Position numbers and translations under genes: made by a program | Assembly (NCBI GenBank): GCA_937894105.1 | Contig: CALCTI010000547.1 | Span: 1 to 5,616, forward strand | DNA from: an uncultured cyanobacterium | Lineage (GTDB): Bacteria > Cyanobacteriota > Cyanobacteriia > CACIAM-69d | Direction of reading: 5' to 3' | DNA: 5,616 nucleotides | The notes under the pieces: generated by a model | The model's input: the letters and a program-made list of their open reading frames with translations, nothing else | Told to the model about the DNA's origin: nothing | Database searches by the model: none | Shown: positions 1 to 5,616 of the stretch, in pieces | Layout: the number at the start of each line of letters is the position of its first letter | How positions within the stretch are numbered: position 1 is the stretch's first letter

Positions 1-1
1 G

Positions 2-2578
2 TTTCCTAAGTCTGTCCAAACCCCCACCGTGGTCATTTACGGCTGCGAAGTGGGGGCAGGAAATTCAGGGCGAGGATTCTTGGAGCAGTTTGGTCAGTTG
101 ACCGGGGCGGCGATCGCCGCGTCATCCCGTCCCGTGGGAGCTGAAAAGTTGGGGGGACGCTGGGAATTAAACGTCACCGTCGGCAATCCGCGCTTTGATT
201 TGGCCGTTAGCCGACGAGTGCGAGCCCAGTACAATCACACCCTCGCGCCGCCGGTGCTCCAATCCGTGTCGTCGGTGGAAAGCAATGGAGTTTACAGTGC
301 CCGCACCACCGATAGCACCCTTAGCCTGACCTTTACCTTTGACCAGTCGGTAACTTTTACGGCAAACGGTGGAGCCCTGGAGGCCACGTTAAATAATGGG
401 GCGATCGCTCGGTTAACGGGCAATACTAGCGGAGCCACGGTGACCGTACCCTATCCCATTGGCCCGGCGGATCCGTCAGTGGCGGATTTATCGGTAACGT
501 CCCTGATTTTAACGGGGGGAGCCACAGTGACCAATGGAGGGGCAGAGGCGGCGAATTTAACCATTCCGTTCGCCACCAACTTGGGCAACAGCCGCACCTT
601 GGAAATTGACAATCGCTCCATTTTGGCGGGGGATATTTCCGTTGCGCCCGCCGGTGATGTGCCCCTGGAAGGTCCCACCTTGACCCTAGATTTTGGCGAT
701 CGCCTGCGCCAAACCAACGGTTCACCCTTAAGCACAGACCTGACCAACGCTGGCATTATTTCCCTGCGGCGGGTGTCCGACAACGCATCGGTGCCCTTGC
801 AGCGGGTGACGTTTGATAACACCACCGAGCGCAGTATTGCGGTGGTGCCGTCGGGAACGTTGGATCCGTCCACCACCTATCGGGTTGAAATTGCCGGGAA
901 TCGCCTGGAGGACGACGGTGCCAATGAGCTAACCAGCGCCGTTACCCGAGATTTTGTCACCCAAGCGGGGGATATTTCACCACCTCGGGTAAATTTTGTA
1001 CCCGGCAATGGCAGCACGGTGACGGATCCCAACAGCAATTTAACGGTGGAATTTAGCGAGCCCATTCGCATTGCCGACAATGATCGTCCCTTTACCAATG
1101 CGGCGATCGCCCCGGTATTTACCCTGGCAGAGTTTAATTCCTCCGGCAGCCCTATCGCCGAAGTGCCCTTTAACGGCGTTTACGACGAAGGGGCACGGCG
1201 GGTGATTTTGGATCCGGTGCCAGCTCTGAATCCGGGCAGCACCTATCGGCTGGAACTACGGGGCAATGTGCTGGAGGATTTTGCTGACAATGCCATTAGC
1301 ACCCGTACCATCAATTTCACCGCAGCGGGCAACCCGGTGCAGTTTCCCACGCCCCAGGTGACGGAAAATTCTGCCACCAATACCTTTAGCGTGGCTCCTT
1401 TAGGCGACGCCGAAACCACCATTGGAATCGCCCCCCGCATCGCCCCCCAAACTCGGGTCACCTTGCCGGTGGAAACCAACAGCAACCGTAGTTTACGCAT
1501 CGACCTGGAAAACACTGTGGGCAATGTGGCCCTCTCGGGACCGTCGTTCCAAGGGGCTTTGTCCTTTACGCTGCCGCGTCCGTTGTCTAGCCAGCGGGGC
1601 AATTTGGCGCTAGATTTTTCCGACCTGGGTGGGGGCGATCGCACGGTGGCGTCCATCCGCAACCGAAACTTTAACGGCACCCTGGTCTTAAACCTGCCCA
1701 ACAACGACCAGGATGTGACGCTGAACTTTGACGAGTTTGAAGCCCTCACGGAGGTGAACTTAAATGGCGACCAGTTTACCGGCGATACCACGGTGGTGGT
1801 GCCTGCGGGGTTGACCAATAATCCAGAGATTCGCCGTCAGTTTAACCTGCGCAATTTCGACGGTCAGGGGCGCGTATTGATTGACGGTCGTCGCACCGGT
1901 TTAGCGTTTCAGGTGGATTCGGAAACGCCCATTTTCGGACAGCTGGGGGCCGGCGGCGATATTGTGCGCCTAACGGGAGCCGTGGAGCGCATCCCTAGCG
2001 TTTCACCGTTGGGTCTGGGCGGCGGCGGTGATTATTTTGAAGATCTTCGACAACGGTCTAGCGCCCTCAGCATCAACGGCAACGGCGGCAACGACTTTAT
2101 TTTTGCCAGTGTGCAAAACGATCGCCTTAACGGAGGGCAAGGGAGCGATCGCCTCCAGGGCAACGGCGGCAATGACCTGATAGGGGGCGATCGGGGCAAC
2201 GATCATCTCTTTGGCAACCAGGGCAACGACCAGCTCAACGGCGGCGACGGCAATGATTTGCTCCAGGGAGGGCGCGGCAACGATACCCTAACCGGCGGCG
2301 CAGACAACGACGTGCTGATGGGCGAGTTGGGCGATGATTTGCTGATCGGTGGCAGCGGACAGGATCAATTTGTGGTGATGCCCGGCTCCGGTAATGACGC
2401 GATCACGGATTTTGATCCTGCCAATGATCGAATCACCCTCGGCGGCGGACTGACTCCAGCAACGGTTCAAATTACGGCGATCGATGCCAACAATACCCGC
2501 CTGGTTTTCAACGGCGGCTCCGTCGCTTTACAAAACCTCGCTGCCAATACCCTCAATCCAACCACCCTATTTTCCTAG
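2..2578 (+). CDS. Large secreted DUF4347 / Ig-like / RTX calcium-binding protein, 5'-truncated by the window edge
   Basis: Likely an exported, calcium-binding adhesin-like surface protein. Residue numbers count from the GTG at 29, but the frame is open to the edge, so the true start lies upstream. Residues 1-53 match the end of DUF4347: a hydrophobic strand ending in YGC (Cys6), then FGQLTGAAIAAS and GGRWEL. Residues about 74-180 form an Ig-like module with an FTFDQSVTF strand. Residues about 190-313 and 318-433 are two SbsA-type Ig-like modules sharing LDPSTTYRVEIAGN / LNPGSTYRLELRGN. Residues about 434-682 are unassigned. Residues 683-780 hold about 11 RTX nonapeptides of GGxGxDxLx type (GGDGNDLLQ, GGRGNDTLT), which in this family fold into a Ca2+-filled beta-roll outside the cell. 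The tail has DFDPANDRITL and ends NPTTLFS, as in uncleaved C-terminal type I secretion signals. Cys6 is the only cysteine in these 849 residues, fitting an extracellular protein. No ABC transporter or membrane-fusion partner lies in the window. Adhesin function is inference; an enzymatic role for the missing N-terminus cannot be excluded. Confidence 0.9.
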   Translation, partial: FPKSVQTPTVVIYGCEVGAGNSGRGFLEQFGQLTGAAIAASSRPVGAEKLGGRWELNVTVGNPRFDLAVSRRVRAQYNHTLAPPVLQSVSSVESNGVYSARTTDSTLSLTFTFDQSVTFTANGGALEATLNNGAIARLTGNTSGATVTVPYPIGPADPSVADLSVTSLILTGGATVTNGGAEAANLTIPFATNLGNSRTLEIDNRSILAGDISVAPAGDVPLEGPTLTLDFGDRLRQTNGSPLSTDLTNAGIISLRRVSDNASVPLQRVTFDNTTERSIAVVPSGTLDPSTTYRVEIAGNRLEDDGANELTSAVTRDFVTQAGDISPPRVNFVPGNGSTVTDPNSNLTVEFSEPIRIADNDRPFTNAAIAPVFTLAEFNSSGSPIAEVPFNGVYDEGARRVILDPVPALNPGSTYRLELRGNVLEDFADNAISTRTINFTAAGNPVQFPTPQVTENSATNTFSVAPLGDAETTIGIAPRIAPQTRVTLPVETNSNRSLRIDLENTVGNVALSGPSFQGALSFTLPRPLSSQRGNLALDFSDLGGGDRTVASIRNRNFNGTLVLNLPNNDQDVTLNFDEFEALTEVNLNGDQFTGDTTVVVPAGLTNNPEIRRQFNLRNFDGQGRVLIDGRRTGLAFQVDSETPIFGQLGAGGDIVRLTGAVERIPSVSPLGLGGGGDYFEDLRQRSSALSINGNGGNDFIFASVQNDRLNGGQGSDRLQGNGGNDLIGGDRGNDHLFGNQGNDQLNGGDGNDLLQGGRGNDTLTGGADNDVLMGELGDDLLIGGSGQDQFVVMPGSGNDAITDFDPANDRITLGGGLTPATVQITAIDANNTRLVFNGGSVALQNLAANTLNPTTLFS
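2075..2377 (+). repeat. RTX nonapeptide repeat array within the secreted protein gene
   Basis: This in-frame array of 27-base units encodes glycine/aspartate/asparagine-rich nonapeptides. Nine consecutive units are clear, from GGQGSDRLQ to GGSGQDQFV. They are preceded by two less regular ones, GNGGNDFIF and ASVQNDRLN, the second of which lacks the glycines. At DNA level the units share ggcaacga-type cores but are well diverged, so this is an old protein repeat and not a recent tandem duplication. In the RTX family the turns bind Ca2+ after secretion and drive folding. Confidence 0.9.
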
Positions 2579-2580
2579 GC

Positions 2581-2607
2581 GGCGTGCCCTAAGTGCGACG
2601 GCACGCC
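2581..2607. repeat. Inverted repeat just after the RTX gene stop codon
   Basis: GGCGTGCC (2581-2588) and GGCACGCC (2600-2607) are perfect 8-base inverted arms around an 11-base loop. The repeat begins two bases after the stop codon. No T run follows on the plus strand, so it is not a classical intrinsic terminator. It may protect the mRNA 3' end or be one copy of a dispersed cyanobacterial repeat. It shares GGCACGC with the hairpin at 2723-2740. Confidence 0.6.
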
Positions 2608-2626
2608 CCCAGTCCAGCTCCGGCTT

Positions 2627-2643
2627 CCCCCCTTAAAAAGGGG
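2627..2643. repeat. C-run / TTAAAAA / G-run hairpin, likely dispersed intergenic repeat
   Basis: Six C, then TTAAAAA, then four G give a stem CCCCTT/AAGGGG (2629-2634 with 2638-2643) around a three-base AAA loop. Blocks of this composition, C-run-TTAAAAA-G-run followed by more G-rich sequence, recur between genes in many filamentous cyanobacteria. That recognition is from general knowledge; copy number in this genome cannot be judged from one window. Confidence 0.5.
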
Positions 2644-2650
2644 AGGCCGA

Positions 2651-2671
2651 GGGGGAGGCTCTGCCCCTTTT
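2651..2671 (+). terminator. Possible intrinsic terminator of the RTX gene
   Basis: GGGGAG (2652-2657) can pair with CTgCCCC (2661-2667, one bulged G) around a three-base loop, followed directly by TTTT (2668-2671). It lies about 75 bases after the stop codon. Structure and position fit a Rho-independent terminator, but the T run is short and the stem is only six pairs with a bulge. The sequence may also simply be part of the adjacent G/C-run repeat. Confidence 0.4.
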
Positions 2672-2708
2672 CCCGTAGATCCAACGATTTTTCTCAAGGG
2701 TAAGGGGC

Positions 2709-2745
2709 GTTAGTTTCTATACGGTGCGTTGGCACGCACCCTAAC
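2709..2745. repeat. Short hairpin repeat with GGTGCGT/ACGCACC arms
   Basis: GGTGCGT (2723-2729) and ACGCACC (2734-2740) form a perfect seven-pair stem with a TGGC loop. An outer pair, GTTAG (2709-2713) and CTAAC (2741-2745), is separated from the inner stem by unpaired bases on the left. GGTGCGTT-type hairpins with CTAAC or CTAC flanks are widespread small dispersed repeats in cyanobacteria. Between two convergent genes it could also limit read-through on either strand, but no T run follows. Confidence 0.5.
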
Positions 2746-2820
2746 AAGAGCTGCCAAATTTCACTCATGCAAGACTTTGCTGGACTTTTAAGTGATAGAT
2801 AGCTTATTAAGAAAGCTTGC

Positions 2821-3735
2821 TTAGGCCGCCATCGGAAACTGCCCCAGCATTTTCACTTCGGTGTGCAACATCACATCCCACTTTTCATACACCGTTTCCC
2901 GCACCCGATTAATCACCGACGAAATATCCCAAGCCGTAGCCTGGTCCACATTGACAATGAAATTGGCGTGCAAATGGGCCACCTGAGCGCCGCCCACTTG
3001 AAATCCTTTCAGCCCCGCTTCTTCAATAAGTCGCGCTGCTTTTTGGGGCTCCGGATTGCGAAAAACGCTGCCGCAGTTGGGCAGGCGATAGGGCTGGGTG
3101 GCGTGGCGGCGGGCTAGCTGATCTTTGGTAACGGCGCGCACCGCCTCAATGCTTTCCCCCATTGCCAATTGGAAGGTGGCTTCGGTCACCATTTGATGAC
3201 GCCCTTGCAAATTCGACGTGCGGTAAGCGTAACCCAATGCGTCCGGCGACACCTGACGTAAAGCATTGGTTTCTAGGTTCAATAGGCGCACCTGGGCCAG
3301 GGACCGGGACGTATCACCACCGTGGGCTCCCGCGTTCATCACCACCGCGCCGCCGACGGTGCCGGGAATCCCCACCGCCCATTCCATACCGGTCCAACCT
3401 AAGGACGCCGCTTTCCAAGAAATAAGCGGTAAAGGGGTGCCGGCGGTGGCGGAGATTTGGAGGCGTTCAGGGTCAACGGTTACCTGACGCAAGTTACGGG
3501 TGGCAATGACCAGGCCATCAATGCCGCGATCGCTCACCAATAAATTTGACCCGGCTCCCAGGGGGGTAATAGGAACCGATTGCTTCTCCGCCCAGGCGAT
3601 CGCCATTTCCAAGGCGTCTAAACTATTAGGATCGATATACCATTCCGCCGGTCCCCCCACCCGAAACGTTGTGGACTTTGCGAGCGATACCTGCGATCGC
3701 ACCTGTTTCTCAAAGACTCCAAGATCCGTCATCAT
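2821..3735 (-). CDS. murB: UDP-N-acetylenolpyruvoylglucosamine reductase (type II MurB)
   Basis: MurB is a cytoplasmic FAD enzyme that uses NADPH to reduce UDP-GlcNAc-enolpyruvate to UDP-N-acetylmuramic acid. The 304-residue product has the normal length and motifs in order. The FAD-binding part shows RVGGPA (25-30), GAGSNLL (60-66) and [20 protein letters not shown] (122-141). YR (171-172) carries the arginine matching E. coli Arg159. GSVFRNP (222-228) holds the proton-donor serine (Ser223, equivalent to E. coli Ser229). HANFIVN is at 256-262, and Glu293 in the C-terminal HTEVK matches E. coli Glu325. The size and compact end fit the type II class. Two adjacent ATGs open the gene; AGGAG lies 6 bases before the first, which I chose, and 9 before the second. 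It lies downstream of murC on the same strand but 313 bases away, and converges on the RTX gene. Nothing is missing or broken. Confidence 0.97.
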   Translation of the reverse strand: MMTDLGVFEKQVRSQVSLAKSTTFRVGGPAEWYIDPNSLDALEMAIAWAEKQSVPITPLGAGSNLLVSDRGIDGLVIATRNLRQVTVDPERLQISATAGTPLPLISWKAASLGWTGMEWAVGIPGTVGGAVVMNAGAHGGDTSRSLAQVRLLNLETNALRQVSPDALGYAYRTSNLQGRHQMVTEATFQLAMGESIEAVRAVTKDQLARRHATQPYRLPNCGSVFRNPEPQKAARLIEEAGLKGFQVGGAQVAHLHANFIVNVDQATAWDISSVINRVRETVYEKWDVMLHTEVKMLGQFPMAA

Positions 3736-3741
3736 CTAACG

Positions 3742-3746
3742 CTCCT
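3742..3746 (-). promoter_or_regulatory. murB ribosome binding site
   Basis: Reading the minus strand, AGGAG occurs 6 bases before the first of two tandem ATG codons (3735 and 3732). The spacing suits either start, 6 or 9 bases, so it supports this region as the start without separating the two. Confidence 0.65.
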
Positions 3747-3767
3747 CACACCAACAGAAATAACGCA

Positions 3768-3773
3768 AATATA
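3768..3773 (-). promoter_or_regulatory. -10-like element upstream of murB
   Basis: TATATT on the minus strand resembles a sigma70-type -10 box and would start a transcript about 25 bases before the murB ATG, leaving room for the AGGAG site. There is no recognisable -35 hexamer 16-18 bases upstream. The call rests on one AT-rich hexamer in an AT-rich spacer and is weak. Confidence 0.22.
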
Positions 3774-3793
3774 TCCAGTAGCTTTGATGCACC

Positions 3794-3814
3794 GATTTTG
3801 CTAAAAGCAAAGTC
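3794..3814. repeat. Stem-loop in the presumed murB leader
   Basis: GATTTTGCT (3794-3802) and AGCAAAGTC (3806-3814) pair over nine positions around an AAA loop. On the plus strand one pair is a G-T wobble; in a minus-strand murB transcript it becomes an A-C mismatch, leaving a six-pair core. It sits about 60-80 bases before the murB start. No T run follows in the murB direction, so it is not a clear terminator. Confidence 0.4.
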
Positions 3815-3908
3815 ATCGAAATTGAAACACGAAAAGTGCGGTTATTCGGGAATTTCCATCACAACCCTATGAGCACTCAGATGTTAACCTGATGAACCGC
3901 CAAACATT

Positions 3909-3928
3909 ATTCCTATTAACTTAGGAAT
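3909..3928. repeat. Perfect 7-base inverted repeat in the murC-murB spacer
   Basis: ATTCCTA (3909-3915) and TAGGAAT (3922-3928) are exact inverted arms separated by six bases (TTAACT). Arm length and spacing would suit a dimeric DNA-binding protein as well as a weak RNA hairpin. No regulator can be named from the sequence. Confidence 0.4.
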
Positions 3929-4019
3929 CCTTAGGGGTAGATAAGTACACGTAAACTGCCTTGGCTTTAGCTAGGTAAATCTGTGACAGTTTTCTCGAAC
4001 AATAGCTAGTAAACGGGGC

Positions 4020-4046
4020 AAAAAAATCAAAGTTAACCTGATTTTT
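4020..4046 (-). terminator. Possible terminator after murC
   Basis: In the murC direction, AAAAATCA (4046-4039) and TGATTTTT (4029-4022) form an eight-pair stem around a nine-base loop. The T run of the second arm continues to seven T in all (4026-4020). It starts three bases after the murC stop codon. The T run is good, but the stem is almost all A-T and would be weak, so full termination is doubtful. If active, it separates murC and murB transcription. Confidence 0.4.
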
Positions 4047-4048
4047 GT

Positions 4049-5473
4049 TTAGGTATAACGTCCAATTATTGTTGGAATGACCTGATTTAAATTGCCAGCT
4101 CCAAGAAAGATTACCAGATCTCCCGACTGCAATATTTCAGTGAGCCCCAATACCACATCATCCAGGCTGCTTCGATAATCGACGGTGGGATGATGGTTTG
4201 CGATCGCCTGAGCAACGGCAGCGCCATCAAGCCCTGCTTCATTCTCCTCGCCGGCGGCATACACATCCGTAACAATGACCTGGTGCGCATCACCAAATGC
4301 GGTGGAAAATTCCCCTAAAAATGCCGCCACTCGACTAAAACGATGGGGCTGGAATACGGCAATTAACCGCTGTAGCTGGGAGGAGTCCTGCTGTGCAGCC
4401 ACTCGCTGTTTGGCGGCAGCCAAGGTAACCAAGATTTCACTGGGGTGGTGGGCGTAGTCATCGTAAAAGGCAATGCCCTGGTGGGTGCCGCGATGTTCAA
4501 AGCGTCGCCGAGCGCCAGGAAAACTTCCCAGTCCCGCCGCCAGCGCCGAAAATTCAACGCCCAAATGTCGCGCGATCGCCACCACCGCCAGGGCATTGCT
4601 TAGGTTGTGCTCCCCCAACAGCTGCAATTGGAGCCGTCCCAGGAATTCACCATTTTCATACACATCAGCGGCCGCTCCCTCACTGCCCAGCTCGATGGCA
4701 TCGACGGTGTAGTTAGCGCCAGAATTGCGGTCAATGCTGTAGGTAATGTGGGGCTTAAAGTGCGATCGCACCGTGGGGCAATCAAGGGAGCCCACTAGAA
4801 TTTTGCAATTTTTCTCGAAGGTGCGAAAAATGCCAATCACGCTCTCCAGGGAGTCGTAATGGTCAGGATGGTCCAGCTCAATATTGGTAATCACGCCAAT
4901 CTCCGCCGCCAGCTTCACCAGGGACCCGTCCGATTCATCCGCTTCCGCCACCAGCAAATCGCCGTTGCCCAAGTGAGCATTGCGCAGCCAGTCAGCCCGC
5001 TCGCCCCCCGCGATGAGCGTGGGGTCTAGCCCTGCCTTTAGCAACGTCTGCCCTAAGGCGCTACTGGTGGTGGTTTTGCCGTGGGTCCCAGCGATCGCAA
5101 TACCCCGATATTGGGTCATAATCCCCGCCAAAATATCCGAGCGATGGAAAATTGGACAGCCCTGGGCGATCGCCTCTTGGTATTCCGCATTATCCTTGGG
5201 AATCGCCGTGGAACATACCACCTGAGGCAGTCCGTTTTTACCCAAATCCCCCGTTGGCAAAAGCTGACGAATATTGCCAGCGGTTTGCCCTAAAAAAAAC
5301 TTCGCGCCCAAGGATTGCAGCGTTTCCGTTAGGCGATTTTCTCGTTGATCTGAGCCGGAAACCGGAAGCGATCGCTGGGCCAGCACATAGGCTAAAGCCG
5401 ACATACCGATGCCGCCGACGCCAATAAAATGAAAGGGGCGACCGCTAAAATCAACCGGGGTCAGCATTACCAC
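4049..5473 (-). CDS. murC: UDP-N-acetylmuramate--L-alanine ligase (MurC)
   Basis: MurC is the cytoplasmic ATP-dependent ligase that joins L-alanine to UDP-N-acetylmuramic acid, the first amino acid of the peptidoglycan stem peptide. The product is about 474 residues, normal for the family. With the GTG at 5473 as residue 1, the N-terminal UDP-binding Rossmann domain shows FIGVGGIGMS (16-25). The central ATPase domain shows the P-loop GTHGKTTT (129-136), EADESD (177-182) and NIELDHPDHY (197-206). GEHNLSNALA (287-296) follows. The C-terminal ligase domain shows GARRRFE (320-326), DDYAHHPSEI (338-347) and FQPHRFSR (374-381). GAGN (458-461) is near the end. All key residues are present. Start choice: GGGAG lies 6 bases before GTG 5473. 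The ATG at 5467 gives an N-terminus closer to typical MurC but is 12 bases from that site. The open frame also reaches a GTG at 5521 with no ribosome binding site. murB follows downstream on the same strand. Confidence 0.96.
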   Translation of the reverse strand: MVMLTPVDFSGRPFHFIGVGGIGMSALAYVLAQRSLPVSGSDQRENRLTETLQSLGAKFFLGQTAGNIRQLLPTGDLGKNGLPQVVCSTAIPKDNAEYQEAIAQGCPIFHRSDILAGIMTQYRGIAIAGTHGKTTTSSALGQTLLKAGLDPTLIAGGERADWLRNAHLGNGDLLVAEADESDGSLVKLAAEIGVITNIELDHPDHYDSLESVIGIFRTFEKNCKILVGSLDCPTVRSHFKPHITYSIDRNSGANYTVDAIELGSEGAAADVYENGEFLGRLQLQLLGEHNLSNALAVVAIARHLGVEFSALAAGLGSFPGARRRFEHRGTHQGIAFYDDYAHHPSEILVTLAAAKQRVAAQQDSSQLQRLIAVFQPHRFSRVAAFLGEFSTAFGDAHQVIVTDVYAAGEENEAGLDGAAVAQAIANHHPTVDYRSSLDDVVLGLTEILQSGDLVIFLGAGNLNQVIPTIIGRYT

Positions 5474-5479
5474 ACGTGG

Positions 5480-5484
5480 CTCCC
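5480..5484 (-). promoter_or_regulatory. murC ribosome binding site
   Basis: On the minus strand GGGAG is 6 bases before the in-frame GTG at 5473 and 12 bases before the ATG at 5467. The spacing favours the GTG as initiator. The start codon lies inside CCACGTGTGG, which has short complementary ends. Confidence 0.5.
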
Positions 5485-5521
5485 GAGGCGCTAAAAAATT
5501 GAAGGTTAAAAGACACGCCAC

Positions 5522-5530
5522 ATAATATCA
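5522..5530 (-). promoter_or_regulatory. Extended -10-like promoter element upstream of murC
   Basis: On the minus strand TGATATTAT reads as TG, one base, then TATTAT. This is an extended -10 element with one mismatch to TATAAT. Transcription would begin near 5515, giving a leader of about 40 bases to the GTG at 5473 and excluding the upstream GTG at 5521. No -35 consensus is visible 17 bases upstream, where the sequence is GC-rich and carries a HIP1 octamer (5535-5542). The remaining 74 bases to the right edge show nothing I can assign. Confidence 0.33.
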
Positions 5531-5616
5531 GCTAGCGATCGCCCCCGTCGTTTTCGTCCGCCCCCGGCAAAGATCAAAAGCACCGCCTTAGAAGCCCCGC
5601 CCACCGTTCCCTATCC

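Larger units (their letters stand above)
3736..4048. other. AT-rich murC-murB spacer without a gene
   Basis: The spacer holds no convincing coding sequence on either strand. It is visibly AT-richer than the genes: 22 of 60 bases are G or C at 3901-3960, against 37 of 60 in a sampled stretch of murC at 4561-4620. It has no HIP1 octamer. It contains a terminator-like structure next to murC, a perfect inverted repeat at 3909-3928, a hairpin at 3794-3814, and the murB ribosome binding site. The first part is probably the murC 3' end and the last part the murB leader; the middle is unexplained. Confidence 0.6.

Noticed and set aside
451..876. Open frame on the minus strand inside the RTX gene (141 codons)
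   Set aside because: It is antisense to a strongly supported coding region, its translation shows no domain, and long antisense frames are expected opposite GC-rich, stop-poor genes.
1243..1818. Open frame on the minus strand inside the RTX gene (191 codons)
   Set aside because: Shadow of the real gene: serine/arginine-rich translation with no recognisable motif and no separate ribosome binding site argument.
2075..2377. Periodic repeats considered as a CRISPR array or recent DNA tandem repeat
   Set aside because: The 27-base period is in frame, encodes RTX nonapeptides and is diverged at DNA level, with no unique spacers.
2863..3487. Plus-strand open frames opposite murB
   Set aside because: They lie antisense to conserved murB sequence, overlap each other in different frames and encode low-complexity proline/arginine-rich products.
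3669..3872. 67-codon plus-strand open frame extending from murB into the spacer
   Set aside because: Nearly a third lies antisense to the murB start, the remainder has no motif, and no ribosome binding site is evident.
3937..3948. GTA...TAC resembling an NtcA nitrogen-control site
   Set aside because: The half-sites are separated by 6 bases; NtcA sites need GTA-N8-TAC, and no suitably placed promoter follows.
3883..4042. Direct repeat GTTAACCTGAT at 3883-3893 and 4032-4042
   Set aside because: An 11-base match is expected by chance a few times in a 5.6 kb window. It lacks flanking features of an insertion or attachment site.
5522..5616. Plus-strand frame open from 5522 to the right edge, considered as the start of a divergent gene
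   Set aside because: It has no ATG or ribosome binding site, its translation is arginine/proline-rich with no motif, and 95 bases are too few to support a gene.

Overview
The window is cyanobacterial chromosomal DNA. I count 16 exact copies of the octamer GCGATCGC (HIP1) in 5.6 kb, where chance predicts about 0.1. The mur genes are of the cyanobacterial kind, and the large secreted protein pairs a DUF4347 end with RTX repeats, a combination common in filamentous cyanobacteria. The intergenic repeats also have a familiar cyanobacterial look. I cannot fix genus or species from this alone.

Layout. Positions 2-2578 (+) hold the 3' part of a large secreted protein gene. The reading frame is open through the left edge, so the first usable GTG at 29 is not the real start. 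The protein runs: tail of a DUF4347 domain, three Ig-like beta-sandwich modules, a 250-residue stretch I cannot name, about 11 RTX calcium-binding nonapeptides, and a C-terminal type I secretion tail. Positions 2579-2820 form a convergent intergenic region with three inverted-repeat blocks, one ending in a terminator-like hairpin plus T run. Positions 2821-3735 (-) are murB. Positions 3736-4048 are an AT-rich spacer with hairpins and a terminator-like structure. Positions 4049-5473 (-) are murC, preceded by a short region with an extended -10-like promoter element.

How the genes work together. MurB completes synthesis of UDP-N-acetylmuramic acid, and MurC adds L-alanine to it, so the two genes encode consecutive cytoplasmic steps of peptidoglycan precursor synthesis. 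They lie in the same direction (murC then murB), but 313 bases and a possible terminator separate them. Coupling into one transcript is therefore uncertain. The RTX protein is convergent with murB and has no visible functional tie to it; it is most likely a cell-surface or exported adhesin-like protein.

I see no mobile element, CRISPR array, tRNA or rRNA, and no clear sign of a wholly new system. The points most worth following are the DUF4347 end, which holds the only cysteine in the 849 residues from the GTG at 29, the unassigned repeat-bearing region between the Ig-like and RTX parts, and the unusual murC-murB spacer.
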